A stretch of 64,000 nucleotides of DNA from Shinella zoogloeoides (GTDB taxonomy: Bacteria; Pseudomonadota; Alphaproteobacteria; Rhizobiales; Rhizobiaceae): contig NZ_CP131130.1 of the NCBI RefSeq assembly GCF_033705735.1, forward strand, positions 2,111,001 to 2,175,000, read 5' to 3'. Of this stretch, positions 44,752 through 54,545 are shown piece after piece. The translations under genes and the position numbers were made by a program. Each line of letters begins with the position of its first letter. The first letter of the stretch is position 1. A model generated the notes under the pieces. It was given only the letters and a program-made list of their open reading frames with translations. It made no database searches and had not been told where the DNA came from.

Positions 44752-47700
44752 TCAGTGCAGCGTGCCCTTGGCTGCAGGCGCGATGCCGCGCTTCAGCCAG
44801 CGGTCGAGCTTTTCATCCAGCTTCTCGACGCTGATCGGCTTGGTCAGATAGTCGTCCATGCCGGCGGCAAGGCAGTCCTCGCGGTCGCCGTCGAGCACAT
44901 GGGCGGTGACGGCGACGATGGGCACGCGATGACCGGTGCCGCTTTCGATCTCGCGGATCGCCCGGCTCGCCTGCAGGCCGTTCATCACCGGCATGGAAAT
45001 GTCCATCAGGATCATGCCGGGCCGGCTGGCGCGGAAGACCTCCACCGCCTCCTCGCCGTTCTCGACCAGCCGGAAGCGAAGGCCGGAAGCGAGCAGCATC
45101 TGGGTGAAGAGGATCTGGTTGACCTCGTTGTCCTCGGCCACCAGCACGTCCAGCACCCCGTCCCCAATCGGCGCGGCCTGCGGGGCGACCTGCGGGCGCA
45201 GCGGCAGCACCTTGCCTGCTGCGGCGGTAGGCGCCGTTTTCGCCCGCGCCGCGCGCAGCACCTCGAACACCGTTTCGCGCAGAAGATCGGCGCGGACGGG
45301 CTTCATCAGATGGGCCTCGACCTGCTGCGAGGAGAGGAGCTGGTCCTCGGTGGAGAGGCTCATGGAGGTCAGAACGATCACGGCGATATCCGCCGTCGGC
45401 GCGCTTTCGCGCAACGCCCGCACGAAGCCGGGCGAACGCTCCGGCTGGTAATCGAGCAGGATCGCGTCCACCGCCACGCCCATGTCCGACGCCGCCGCGA
45501 GCACCGCCAGCGCCTCGACCTCGGAAGCGACCGCCGTGGCGTCGTATCCCCAGTCGAGCAGCATGTCATAGGCCGCCTTGCGGGAAAGCGCGTGGGCATC
45601 GACGACGAGGATGCGCCCGTCGGGCGCCTTTGCCGGCGTGATCCGGGCGGGCAATGCGGAAACGGCAAGCGCCATCGGCAGGCACACCGTGAAGACGGAA
45701 CCCCGCCCGACCTCGCTCACCACATCCAGCGTACCGCCGAAAAGCCGCGTCAGCCCGTCCGTAATGGCAAGGCCGAGGCCCGTGCCCTCGTGCCGCCGGG
45801 TCGAGGAGGCATCGACCTGCGAGAACTTCTCGAAGATCGATTCCATCTTCTCCGTCGGAATGCCCGCGCCGGTATCCTCGACGCGAACGACGATCTCCAC
45901 GCCGCTTTCCGTGGTCTGCGAGGAAAGATCGATGAGCACATGGCCGCGGTCGGTGAACTTGACGGCATTGCCGACGAGATTGGTGACGATCTGCCGGAAG
46001 CGTCCGGCATCGCCCATCACCGCCGCCGGCATGTTGGCCGCGCCGCGCACGACGAGCTCGACATCCTTCTCCGCCGCCTTGGCCGAAAGGAGCGTCGCCA
46101 CGTCCTCGATCGCCTCCACCGGATTGAAGGCGACGTCGCGCAGCGTCATCTGGCCGGCGTCGATCCGGGAGAAGTCGAGGATGTCGTTGATGATCGTCAG
46201 AAGCGCGTTGCCGGACTTCACCATGATGTCGATGAAGGTCTTCTGGCGCGTGTCGAGGTTCGATTTGGCAAGCAGCTCCGCCATGCCGAGCACTCCGTTC
46301 ATGGGCGTGCGGATCTCATGGCTCATATTGGCGAGGAATTCGGACTTGGCCTTGTCGGCAAGCTCGGCGCGCATGACGAGCCGGCGCAGCTCCTCCTCGC
46401 GGCTCTTGAGGTCCGTGATGTCGGAGAAGACCATGACGAAACGGCCACGATCCGTCGGCGTCACGTCGAGGCGCAGCCATCGCCCGCGTCCGCTATACAT
46501 GATCAGCGATACCGGCTCGCCGGAAAAGAAGATCGCGCCGAATTCGTGCGCCTCGACATGCCGTTCGTCGACGGACCCGGTCGCGCCGCGCTCGATGCAA
46601 TCGTCCAGCAGGTCCGCGACCGGCGTGCCCGGCTGCAGCAGGCGCTCCGGCACGGCGACCATGCGGGACAGCGTCTCGTTGGACAGCACCACCTTGCCGT
46701 CCTCGACGACGAGCAGGCCCTGGCTCATCGAGGAGACCGCGTCCTTGAGCAGGCTGCCGGTCTCCTCCAGCGCGCTGCGGGCTTCCAGCACCTCGCGCTC
46801 GCGCTCGCGCCGCTCGGTGATGTCGATATAGGTCAGCAGGCATCGGCCGCCGGAAATCGCACAGCCGGCCTCGATCACCGTCCGCCCGTTGGCATAGGTG
46901 ACTTCCCGAACGGGCGTCTCGCCCGCGCGCATATCCGCAAGGCACGCTCCGTAGCCCTCGGCGGAGGGACCCTCGTCATCGCAAATCCCGCCCTGCGCCT
47001 GCTGGAACAGCAGGAGATCGCCGAGCGGCCGCCCCCGCATCATCGGCAGCGCGCCGTCCCACAGTTCTTCGAACGCGCCGTTCACCAGCTCCACGACATC
47101 GGTCGCATCGACCACGACGATGCCGACAGGAATGGATTCCACGATGCTTTCCAGATCGACCCGCGCCGCTTCCGCCTGGCGCTGGGCCTCGATGAGCTGG
47201 TCCTCGCGCTTCTTCAGCACCGTCGTGTCGGTGATCGAGCCGATCAGGTAGTTCTTGTCGTCGAGCGTCGTAACCCGGTAGAGGCGCGAGATCGTCGGCA
47301 GGACCGTGCCGTCGGCGCGGATATATTCGATCTCGCTTTCGACCAGCTCGCCGGTATCGAGCACGAACTGGTTCTGCCGGTGAAACTCCTCGCCCTGTTC
47401 GGGATACATGTCGAGCGTGCTGAGGCCGAGCAGCTCTTCCGGCTGGCGCCCCGTCATTTCGACATAGGCGCGGTTGGCGAAGATCATGCGCTGGTTCTCG
47501 TCGCGCATGAAGCTTGCGACCGGCAGCTCGTCGAGCAGCGCGCGGTAGAGACTGATCTCCTGCGAATGCTGCCGAAGCCGGCCTTCGTTTTCCTTGAGCG
47601 CGGTGACGTCGAGGCGTAGCGCGACGAGCATGCCATCCGGCCGGCGCTGCGTGACGAGGCGGATCCAGCCGCCGGAAAGGCGTGCGACGGATTCGTGAAG

Positions 47701-48372
47701 CGGCAGGTCATAGGCGGCAAGCCGCGCCGCGATCCAGCGCTCGCGCTCAGCCGCCTCCGCCTGCCCGACCTCGACGTCGTGCAACGCCTCGGTGAGGGTC
47801 GCGAGGCTGACGGCGCCGTCCGCACTGTCGCCGACCAGCGTCCGGTAGAATTCCCGCATGCTGCTGTTGGCGTAACCGAGGCGGTTGTCGGGGGAGAAGA
47901 CCGCAACGCCCGCTCCCATCGCATCGAGCGCGCCCTCGACATGCTCGCCGGCACGCGCCGGCGCACGCTCGGCTTCTCCATTGGCATTCGCGGCGCAGCG
48001 GAGCGCCGCCGCCAGCACGTCGGCGGACGGCGTGAACAGTCCGACGAGAATGGAGAGCGCCGCCGAAAGCCGCTCGCGCTTCAGCGCGATGTCGAAGCTG
48101 CCGTCGCCGAAGTGGATGTAGCGGGCACGCTCGGGATTGCCGAAGATCAGGCAGCGCCGTTCCGGGTCATCGCGATCGTCATGTCCCGGCGCATCGCCGA
48201 TCTCATCGGTGCGAAGGCCGATCATCTCCTCCGGCAGACGGCCGAAAAGGCGGGCATAGGCGTCGTTCACCGCGAGATAGCGCAGTTCGCTGCTCTTGAC
48301 ATATGCGGGATGCGGGTGCGCGCGAACGCGCGCACAGGCCGCCACCAGCAATTCGTCTTGAGATTCAGCCAC
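44752..48372 (-). CDS. PAS-rich hybrid sensor histidine kinase with two receiver domains
   Basis: 1206 residues from GTG at 48370-48372, preferred because GGGGAG is 8 nt upstream. No membrane helix, so cytoplasmic. Successive PAS-like domains at about residues 20-100, 145-260, 275-390, 405-520 and 535-655; dimerisation H-box with His685 in NMSHEIRTPMNG; ATPase domain about 780-900 (DTGAGIP, GTGLGLAI). The first receiver (about 920-1045) has the phosphoacceptor-type D974 and K1024-like residues but an altered acidic pair (VVDAH), the second (1075-1190) is canonical with E1080, D1081 and D1124. No Hpt domain or response regulator gene is adjacent, so the output is unknown. Confidence 0.9.
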   Translation of the reverse strand: MAESQDELLVAACARVRAHPHPAYVKSSELRYLAVNDAYARLFGRLPEEMIGLRTDEIGDAPGHDDRDDPERRCLIFGNPERARYIHFGDGSFDIALKRERLSAALSILVGLFTPSADVLAAALRCAANANGEAERAPARAGEHVEGALDAMGAGVAVFSPDNRLGYANSSMREFYRTLVGDSADGAVSLATLTEALHDVEVGQAEAAERERWIAARLAAYDLPLHESVARLSGGWIRLVTQRRPDGMLVALRLDVTALKENEGRLRQHSQEISLYRALLDELPVASFMRDENQRMIFANRAYVEMTGRQPEELLGLSTLDMYPEQGEEFHRQNQFVLDTGELVESEIEYIRADGTVLPTISRLYRVTTLDDKNYLIGSITDTTVLKKREDQLIEAQRQAEAARVDLESIVESIPVGIVVVDATDVVELVNGAFEELWDGALPMMRGRPLGDLLLFQQAQGGICDDEGPSAEGYGACLADMRAGETPVREVTYANGRTVIEAGCAISGGRCLLTYIDITERREREREVLEARSALEETGSLLKDAVSSMSQGLLVVEDGKVVLSNETLSRMVAVPERLLQPGTPVADLLDDCIERGATGSVDERHVEAHEFGAIFFSGEPVSLIMYSGRGRWLRLDVTPTDRGRFVMVFSDITDLKSREEELRRLVMRAELADKAKSEFLANMSHEIRTPMNGVLGMAELLAKSNLDTRQKTFIDIMVKSGNALLTIINDILDFSRIDAGQMTLRDVAFNPVEAIEDVATLLSAKAAEKDVELVVRGAANMPAAVMGDAGRFRQIVTNLVGNAVKFTDRGHVLIDLSSQTTESGVEIVVRVEDTGAGIPTEKMESIFEKFSQVDASSTRRHEGTGLGLAITDGLTRLFGGTLDVVSEVGRGSVFTVCLPMALAVSALPARITPAKAPDGRILVVDAHALSRKAAYDMLLDWGYDATAVASEVEALAVLAAASDMGVAVDAILLDYQPERSPGFVRALRESAPTADIAVIVLTSMSLSTEDQLLSSQQVEAHLMKPVRADLLRETVFEVLRAARAKTAPTAAAGKVLPLRPQVAPQAAPIGDGVLDVLVAEDNEVNQILFTQMLLASGLRFRLVENGEEAVEVFRASRPGMILMDISMPVMNGLQASRAIREIESGTGHRVPIVAVTAHVLDGDREDCLAAGMDDYLTKPISVEKLDEKLDRWLKRGIAPAAKGTLH

Positions 48373-48492
48373 GCCAAGAACTCCCCGAAGCGGCACGGAA
48401 GGAGGGATTCATACCTCCCGGGGAGTATCACCAATCCTTGAACGGATGGTTAACCCTTCGTTGCCGGAATTGCCGGGGCGTCCCGGTTTCCG

Positions 48493-48945
48493 TCAGGTCT
48501 CGAACATGATCGAGCGGACGCTGGCGATCAGCTTTTCCGTCGGCAGGTTGGAGAAGTTCTTGTCGATCTCCACGACCGTCAGCGCGCGCGCCTTGTCGGA
48601 AAGCCTGCCGCGCAGATCGCCGAGCGTCTGCGGCGCGGCGCAGAGCACGAGCCGGTCGAACGCGCCTTCGGCGGCATAGTCGTCGATCCGCCCGGCGATC
48701 TCGGCGGTGAATTTCTGCTGCTCCTCGCGCACCGGGTCGCTCGAATATTCCATGGAGGACCGGCCGGGGCCGACCGAGGAATGGCTGCGGCCCGGCTTGT
48801 CGGCCATGATGTCCTGAGCCTTCTTCGGTTCCCAGCGAAAGACCTCCTGCTCCGGGCTCTGCTGGCCCTCCTTCAGCAGGTTCACGCCCTTGAGCAGGCG
48901 GGCCTGATTGCCGTCTGCGGCGAGGATCCAGGTCGTAGCGGTCAT
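48493..48945 (-). CDS. Host attachment protein-like (baeRF-type) protein
   Basis: 150 residues. WILAADGNQARLLK at the N-terminus and a C-terminal helical region (LRGRLSDKARALTVVEIDKN) are typical of the family annotated as host attachment protein, related to release-factor-like eRF1 domains. Its real role is uncertain. Unlinked to attachment genes here. GGGGAG lies 4-9 nt upstream of ATG. Confidence 0.8.
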   Translation of the reverse strand: MTATTWILAADGNQARLLKGVNLLKEGQQSPEQEVFRWEPKKAQDIMADKPGRSHSSVGPGRSSMEYSSDPVREEQQKFTAEIAGRIDDYAAEGAFDRLVLCAAPQTLGDLRGRLSDKARALTVVEIDKNFSNLPTEKLIASVRSIMFET

Positions 48946-49464
48946 TTCTCACTCCCCTAGCAAGGTTCACGGAAACGCAGATGGTACTGCGCGAGGGAGC
49001 ATCCGACAGGATTGTGGCAGGATGCGTATTGGTCCAACGCAACGCGCGCGGGCATGTTCCGCCATCCGCGACGGGCAAGCATTCCCGCCGCCGGACATGC
49101 CGGTTCGGGCAAGGAACGCGCGTCCGGCATTTCGCACATGCGAAAGTAGCGCTTGACTTTTCACCACGAAACAACGACATGAGACCCCGAGCGTCGCCCT
49201 TCGGCCGCCGCGTGAGCGAGCCCAGCGATTTCCCGAGCACGGGACGCGAGAAGGAGAAGCGCAGGAGAATGGTCCGCCGGATAGCGGCGGAAGACTGCGC
49301 AGACGCAAATCCAACCCACAAGTTCCCAATTCACGCGGGGTTCTTGACGCCAGACGAAACCGGATCGCATGGTGCGTTCCGGCCCGAGGCGGTTCCGCAA
49401 GACATGGCGCATTGCGCCCGGAACCGGATTCGGAAAGTCGCCTGGCGCCCCGAAAGGTATTGCT
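48946..49464. other. 519-bp region without a gene, upstream of DEAD-box helicase
   Basis: No frame here looks like a protein. A TTGACT at 49153-49158 could be a -35 element, with only a weak -10. If it is used, the helicase mRNA would have a leader of roughly 280 nt, including purine-rich GAAGGAGAAGCGCAGGAG at about 49248-49268. It may be a regulatory leader; nothing more can be shown. Confidence 0.4.
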
Positions 49465-50901
49465 TTGACAACTTTCCACGACCTCGGTCTCTCGAAGACC
49501 ATCGTCGCCACCCTCTCCGCGCTCGGCTTCGAAAAGGCGACACCGATCCAGGAAAAGGCCATTCCGCTGGTCCTCGAAGGCTCGGACCTCATCGGTCTCG
49601 CCCAGACCGGCACCGGCAAGACGGCCGCCTTCGGCCTGCCGATGATCGAGAAGCTTCTCGCTGACGCCCGCCGTCCCGACCCGCGCAACATCCGCGCCCT
49701 CATCCTTGCTCCGACCCGCGAACTGGTGAACCAGATCGCCGACAACCTGCGCGACTTCGTGAAGAAGACGCCGCTGCGCGTCGTCACCGTCGTCGGCGGC
49801 GCTTCCATCAACAAGCAGTCGGAAATGCTGAACCGCGGCACCGACATCCTCGTCGCCACGCCGGGCCGCCTGCTCGACCTCGTCGCCCGCAAGTCCGTGA
49901 CGCTGACGCAGGCCCGCTACCTCGTGCTCGACGAGGCCGACCAGATGCTCGACCTCGGCTTCATCCACGATCTGCGCAAGATTTCGAAAATGGTGCCGAA
50001 GAACCGCCAGACGCTGCTCTTCTCGGCCACCATGCCCAAGCTGATCGCCGAGCTTGCCGGCGAATATCTGTCGAACCCGAAGAAGGTCGAGGTCACCCCG
50101 CCCGGCAAGGCCGCCGACAAGGTGGAGCAGTACGTGCACTTCGTGCCCGGCAAGGACCAGAAGACGCAGATCCTCAAGCAGACGCTCACCGACAATCCGG
50201 ACGGCCTGTCGCTCGTCTTCTCGCGCACCAAGCACGGCGCGGAAAAGCTGATGAAGCATCTCGACCATGTCGGCTTCAAGGCTGCTTCGATCCACGGCAA
50301 CAAGAGCCAGGGCCAGCGCGAGCGCGCCCTCAAGGCCTTCCGTGACGGCGAGATCCGCGTGCTGGTCGCCACCGACGTCGCCGCCCGCGGCATCGACATT
50401 CCGGGCGTCACCCACGTCTACAACTACGACCTGCCGGAAGTGCCGGACGCCTACGTCCACCGCATCGGCCGCACGGCCCGCAACGGCCGCGACGGCATCG
50501 CCATCGCCTTCTGCGCTCCGGACGAGGCGCATCTCCTGCGCGATATCGAGCGGCTGATGGGCATCAAGATCGCCGTCGCCAGCGGCGAGGCCCCGGCCGA
50601 AGTCAGCACGGCAGGCCCCGGCGGCAAGTCCCGCAAGGGCCGCAACAGCCGCGGCGGCGGCCAGCGCTCGGGCAACGGCAACGGCCGCGCCGCGAACCGC
50701 CCGGCACGCCAGCCCTTCGGTGACGGCGCGCAGGCGGAAGCCGGTGCCCCCGCCGGCGCCAAGCGCCCGCAGCACGGCCGCCCGGCCCAGAAGCAGGGCG
50801 ACCGCCAGAACCGCAACCACGGCGGCAACGGCCAGCCCGGTCGCCCGCAGCGCAGCGGCAAGCCGCGCCGCCCGGAAGGCCAGCGCCGCGAACAGGCGTG
50901 A
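49465..50901 (+). CDS. DEAD-box ATP-dependent RNA helicase
   Basis: 478 residues from TTG at 49465, chosen because AAAGG is 7 nt upstream and MTTFHDLGLS starts the family pattern. Q motif, then AQTGTGKT at 46-53, PTRELV, DEAD in VLDEADQML, SAT, and HRIGRTAR in the second domain. The last 90-100 residues are a Gly/Arg/Asn/Pro/Gln-rich basic tail for RNA contact, as in RhlE-type helicases. Likely acts in ribosome assembly or RNA decay, especially in the cold. A long gene-free region precedes it and a strong terminator follows. Confidence 0.93.
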   Translation: MTTFHDLGLSKTIVATLSALGFEKATPIQEKAIPLVLEGSDLIGLAQTGTGKTAAFGLPMIEKLLADARRPDPRNIRALILAPTRELVNQIADNLRDFVKKTPLRVVTVVGGASINKQSEMLNRGTDILVATPGRLLDLVARKSVTLTQARYLVLDEADQMLDLGFIHDLRKISKMVPKNRQTLLFSATMPKLIAELAGEYLSNPKKVEVTPPGKAADKVEQYVHFVPGKDQKTQILKQTLTDNPDGLSLVFSRTKHGAEKLMKHLDHVGFKAASIHGNKSQGQRERALKAFRDGEIRVLVATDVAARGIDIPGVTHVYNYDLPEVPDAYVHRIGRTARNGRDGIAIAFCAPDEAHLLRDIERLMGIKIAVASGEAPAEVSTAGPGGKSRKGRNSRGGGQRSGNGNGRAANRPARQPFGDGAQAEAGAPAGAKRPQHGRPAQKQGDRQNRNHGGNGQPGRPQRSGKPRRPEGQRREQA

Positions 50902-50924
50902 GCCGGTCACGGTATTGAATGCGG

Positions 50925-50952
50925 AAACGGCGGGCTTCGGCCCGCCGTTTTT
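50925..50952 (+). terminator. Rho-independent terminator after the helicase
   Basis: AAACGGCGGGC, TTCG, GCCCGCCGTTTTT: perfect stem with T tract. Confidence 0.95.
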
Positions 50953-50982
50953 GTTTGTAGGAAGGTTGCGGGAACCGCCCCC

Positions 50983-51867
50983 TCACTCCGCCGGCGCGAC
51001 GTCCTTGCGGTTCGTGAGGTAGACCCCCACCACCACGATGGCTGTCCCGAGGATCATCGGAACCGTCAGCTCCTCGCCGAAGACGGCGGCGGCCTGCAGG
51101 GCGGCGATGGGGGGGACGAGATAGATGAGCGAGGCGGCACGGGAGACCTGGCCGCGGCGCAGGAGATAGAGCAGCAGCAGGATCGCGCCCACGGAAATGC
51201 CGAGCACCGACCAGGCGAGCAGCGCGACGAAGGCGAAGCCGAAATCGACATGCAGGTTTTCCAGGGCGAGCGCGAAGGGGACGGTGACGACCAGCGCGCC
51301 GACATATTGCAGCGTCGCGATGGTGCGGATGTCACCGGTATGCAGGTGCTGCTTCTGGTAGATCGTGCCATAGGTGACGGCCGCCATGCCCAGCATGTTG
51401 ACGACGATGGCGAAGGCCGGGATCTCCGCCGCGCTTTGGCCGAAGAACTTCGGCAGGACGGCGATCAGCACCCCGAGAAAACCGAGACAGATTCCGAGCT
51501 TCTGCATCGTGCCCAGCCTTTCCCCGATGAAGAAGGGCGCCGCCAGCGCCGTCATCAGCGGCTGGAGGGCGGCGATGATCGAGGAGAGCGCCGCCGGCAC
51601 GCCCTGGCCGATCGCCCACCAGACCGTGCCGAGATAGATGCCGTGCAGGAAGGCGCCCGAGACGATGGCGTGCAGGACGGTGCGCATGTCGCGCGGCCAT
51701 GCGGCCCGCGAAGCGAGACAGAGCACGGTGAACAGGATGGCTGCCGTCACATAGCGGATGCTGAGGAAGGTCAGCGGCTCGGAGACGATGGCGCCGAACT
51801 TGGCGACGACCCAGCCGGTGGACCAGAGCAGGACGAAGATGGCCGGAGCCAGGCGGTCGAGGGACAT
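50983..51867 (-). CDS. DMT (EamA) family transporter
   Basis: 294 residues with ten hydrophobic helices in two EamA repeats (first begins LAPAIFVLLWSTGWVVAKFGA, second at about residue 150). The substrate is unknown; members export amino acids or other metabolites. ATG at 51865-51867 is used; an upstream frame extension contains unconserved sequence. It is convergent with the helicase and divergent from the ATP-grasp operon. Confidence 0.88.
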   Translation of the reverse strand: MSLDRLAPAIFVLLWSTGWVVAKFGAIVSEPLTFLSIRYVTAAILFTVLCLASRAAWPRDMRTVLHAIVSGAFLHGIYLGTVWWAIGQGVPAALSSIIAALQPLMTALAAPFFIGERLGTMQKLGICLGFLGVLIAVLPKFFGQSAAEIPAFAIVVNMLGMAAVTYGTIYQKQHLHTGDIRTIATLQYVGALVVTVPFALALENLHVDFGFAFVALLAWSVLGISVGAILLLLYLLRRGQVSRAASLIYLVPPIAALQAAAVFGEELTVPMILGTAIVVVGVYLTNRKDVAPAE

Positions 51868-52175
51868 GGGCTTTCCGCGAAGGGGACAATCGGTGCGCGA
51901 GCGATAGGCATCGCGCCGGTGATGGTCAAAGGAATTTCCTTGATGCTTAGGTTCAGAGAAAAGCGGAACGAACAGTCTTTCGGCACCTGCCCATGTTTTC
52001 GGCAGGCATGGATCCCCCGGATGCGCTTCGCCGGACGGCTTACCGGTAGAAACCGTCGCGATGGCCGGTTTTATACGCCTCAAAGCGGTATGAGAATTCT
52101 TGATCGCTAATTGAGCATGGTTCTTGCATTGCCGGGAATGTTGTACTCAAATGACAGAAAATGGGGAACACGCCT
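51868..52175. other. 308-bp divergent intergenic region
   Basis: Lies between the starts of the DMT transporter and the ATP-grasp gene. I see no gene, repeat or strong hairpin. AT-rich stretches near 51935-51965 and 52085-52165 are likely to hold the promoters of the two divergent units, but no convincing -35/-10 pair is apparent. Confidence 0.4.
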
Positions 52176-53585
52176 TTGGCATTTGATGAAATGATGAACG
52201 CGGACTCCGGTGCGCGCCAGCCATACCAGAACTACCATGAATGGTACGAAGCACAGGATCGGGCCCGCCTGATCGCCAAATCGAGGGACGCCGAGAACCT
52301 CTTCCGCAAAACCGGCATCACCTTCGCGGTCTACGGGCACGCCGACAGTTCCGAAAAGCTCATCCCCTTCGACATCATACCGCGCATCATCTCCGGCCGG
52401 GAATGGCGCAAGCTCGCCCAGGGCATCGAGCAGCGGGTCATCGCCCTCAACGCCTTCCTCGATGACATCTACCACAAGCAGGAGATCATCAAGGCGGGCC
52501 GCATCCCGCGCGAGCTGATCGAGCGCAACGAGGCGTTCCTGCCGCAGATGATCGGCTTCAAGCCGCCGGGCGGCGTCTATACCCACATCGTCGGCACCGA
52601 CATCGTGCGCACCGGCGAAGACCAGTTCTACGTGCTGGAGGACAATGCCCGCACCCCGTCCGGCGTCAGCTACATGCTGGAGAACCGGGAAACCATGATG
52701 CAGATGTTCCCGGAGCTGTTCCACCTCAACAAGGTGCGCCCGGTCGAGGACTATCCGAAACTGCTGCGCCAGAGCCTTGCTTCCCTCGCCCCGCCCGGCT
52801 GTTCCGGCAAGCCGCGTGTCGCGGTGCTGACGCCCGGCATCTTCAACTCCGCCTATTACGAGCACGCCTTCCTCGCCGACATGATGGGCGTGGAGCTGGT
52901 GGAAGGCTCGGACCTGCGCGTCGTCGACGGCAAGGTGAAGATGCGCACCACCCGCGGCTACGAGGCCATCGACGTCCTCTACCGCCGCGTCGACGACGAC
53001 TTCCTCGATCCCATGACTTTCCGGCCGGATTCCGCGCTCGGCATCCCCGGCATCATGGACGTCTACAAGGCCGGCAACATCACCATTGCCAACGCCCCGG
53101 GCACCGGCATTTCCGACGACAAGGCGATCTATTCCTACATGCCCGAGATCGTCGAGTTCTATACCGGCCGCAAGGCGATCCTGGAGAACGTGCCGACATG
53201 GCGCTGCTCGGAGGAGGACAGCCTGAAATACGTGCTGGAGCACCTGAGCGAACTCGTCGTCAAGGAAGTGCACGGCTCGGGCGGCTACGGCATGCTCGTC
53301 GGCCCGACCGCCACGAAGAAGGAATGCGCGGCCTTCGCCGAGAAACTGAAGGCCCGGCCGGCGAACTACATCGCCCAGCCGACGCTCTCCCTCTCCACCG
53401 TGCCGATTCTCGTCAACAAGGGCATCGCGCCCCGGCATGTCGACCTTCGGCCCTATGTGCTGGTTTCCGACAAGGTGCAGATCATTCCCGGCGGGCTGAC
53501 CCGCGTGGCGCTGAAGGAAGGCTCGCTGGTGGTCAATTCCAGCCAGGGCGGCGGCACGAAGGACACCTGGGTTCTGGAGGACTGA
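52176..53585 (+). CDS. Circularly permuted ATP-grasp protein (DUF404/DUF407)
   Basis: 469 residues from TTG at 52176 (GGGGA 9-12 nt upstream; homologs begin MAFDEM), or 474 from ATG at 52161. The family is a circularly permuted ATP-grasp amidoligase-like enzyme; typical segments are YHEWYEAQDRARLI, PFDIIPRIISGREW, VLEDNARTPSGVSYMLENR and HGSGGYGMLVGP. It heads a three-gene operon with the alpha-E (DUF403) and transglutaminase genes, predicted in comparative studies to make or modify a peptide. The product is unknown. Confidence 0.9.
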   Translation: MAFDEMMNADSGARQPYQNYHEWYEAQDRARLIAKSRDAENLFRKTGITFAVYGHADSSEKLIPFDIIPRIISGREWRKLAQGIEQRVIALNAFLDDIYHKQEIIKAGRIPRELIERNEAFLPQMIGFKPPGGVYTHIVGTDIVRTGEDQFYVLEDNARTPSGVSYMLENRETMMQMFPELFHLNKVRPVEDYPKLLRQSLASLAPPGCSGKPRVAVLTPGIFNSAYYEHAFLADMMGVELVEGSDLRVVDGKVKMRTTRGYEAIDVLYRRVDDDFLDPMTFRPDSALGIPGIMDVYKAGNITIANAPGTGISDDKAIYSYMPEIVEFYTGRKAILENVPTWRCSEEDSLKYVLEHLSELVVKEVHGSGGYGMLVGPTATKKECAAFAEKLKARPANYIAQPTLSLSTVPILVNKGIAPRHVDLRPYVLVSDKVQIIPGGLTRVALKEGSLVVNSSQGGGTKDTWVLED

Positions 53586-53589
53586 GCCG

Positions 53590-54531
53590 ATGCTGGGAAG
53601 AACTGCAAACGGCCTCTACTGGATGTTCCGCTACATCGAGCGGGGCGAGAACATCGCCCGCCTCATAGACGCGGGCCTGCGCATGGCGCTGACGCGCTCC
53701 GGCTCCTCCGACGAGGACTGGGACGGCGTCCTGCAAAGCGCCGGGGTGCGCGAGGATTTCGACGCCGCGCACGACAAGCTGACGAGCGCCGACGCCATCG
53801 ACTACCTGCTGCGCGACCGGACGAACCCGTCGAGCGTGATGTCCTGCATCGAGGCGGCGCGCAACAATGCCCGCATGGTGCGCACGGCGCTGACCCGTGA
53901 GACCTGGGAAGCGACCAACGAGTGCTGGATCGAGCTGAAGCAGGTTCTCGCCAAGCGCGCCAAGCCGGCCGACATGCCGTCGATCATCGACACGATCAAG
54001 CGCAGCACCGGCCTCATCCGCGGCGCCTTCCACGGCACGATGCTGCGCGACGACATCTACAACTTCTCGCGCATCGGCGCCTTCATCGAACGCGCCGACA
54101 ACACGGCGCGCATTCTCGACGTCAAATACTACGTGCTGTTGCCGGCCATCGCCAAGGTCGGCTCCTCGCTCGACAACAAGCAGTGGGAATCGATCCTGCG
54201 CTCCGTCTCGGCGCATCGCTCCTATAGCTGGGTCTATGACGGAGACTATTCGCCCGCCAATATCGCCGACTACCTGATCCTCAACGACCGCATGCCGCGC
54301 TCGCTCGCCTATAACTATGACAAGATCGTCAGCAATCTCGGCTATCTGGCCAAGCTCTACGGCGAGAACCATGCAGCGCACGAGACGGCATCCTCGACGC
54401 TCATGCTGCTGAGAAGCCGCAGCATGGACGACATCATGGAACAGGGCCTGCACGAATTCATCGAGGAATTCATCGTGCACAACAACCGCCTCGGAGAGGA
54501 AATCTCCGAGGCCTATCGTTTCTATCGCTAG
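53590..54531 (+). CDS. Alpha-E domain protein (DUF403)
   Basis: 313 residues, all alpha-helical. N-terminal MLGRTANGLYWMFRYIERGENIARL and the central DDIYNFSRIGAFIERADNTARILDVKYY pattern define the family; ERA and R..N..R repeats suggest a helical bundle. It lies 4 nt after the ATP-grasp gene and 14 nt before the transglutaminase gene, so all three are one operon. Presumed partner of the ATP-grasp protein. Confidence 0.93.
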   Translation: MLGRTANGLYWMFRYIERGENIARLIDAGLRMALTRSGSSDEDWDGVLQSAGVREDFDAAHDKLTSADAIDYLLRDRTNPSSVMSCIEAARNNARMVRTALTRETWEATNECWIELKQVLAKRAKPADMPSIIDTIKRSTGLIRGAFHGTMLRDDIYNFSRIGAFIERADNTARILDVKYYVLLPAIAKVGSSLDNKQWESILRSVSAHRSYSWVYDGDYSPANIADYLILNDRMPRSLAYNYDKIVSNLGYLAKLYGENHAAHETASSTLMLLRSRSMDDIMEQGLHEFIEEFIVHNNRLGEEISEAYRFYR

Positions 54532-54545
54532 GGCTGGGGACGCGG

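Noticed and set aside
44755..47619. Plus-strand open frame of about 950 codons
   Set aside because: It is the complement of the histidine kinase gene, which has complete, ordered domains.
48981..49464. Possible coding frame upstream of the DEAD-box helicase
   Set aside because: The composition is not protein-like, no domain is recognisable and there is no ribosome-binding site; it merges out of frame with the helicase.
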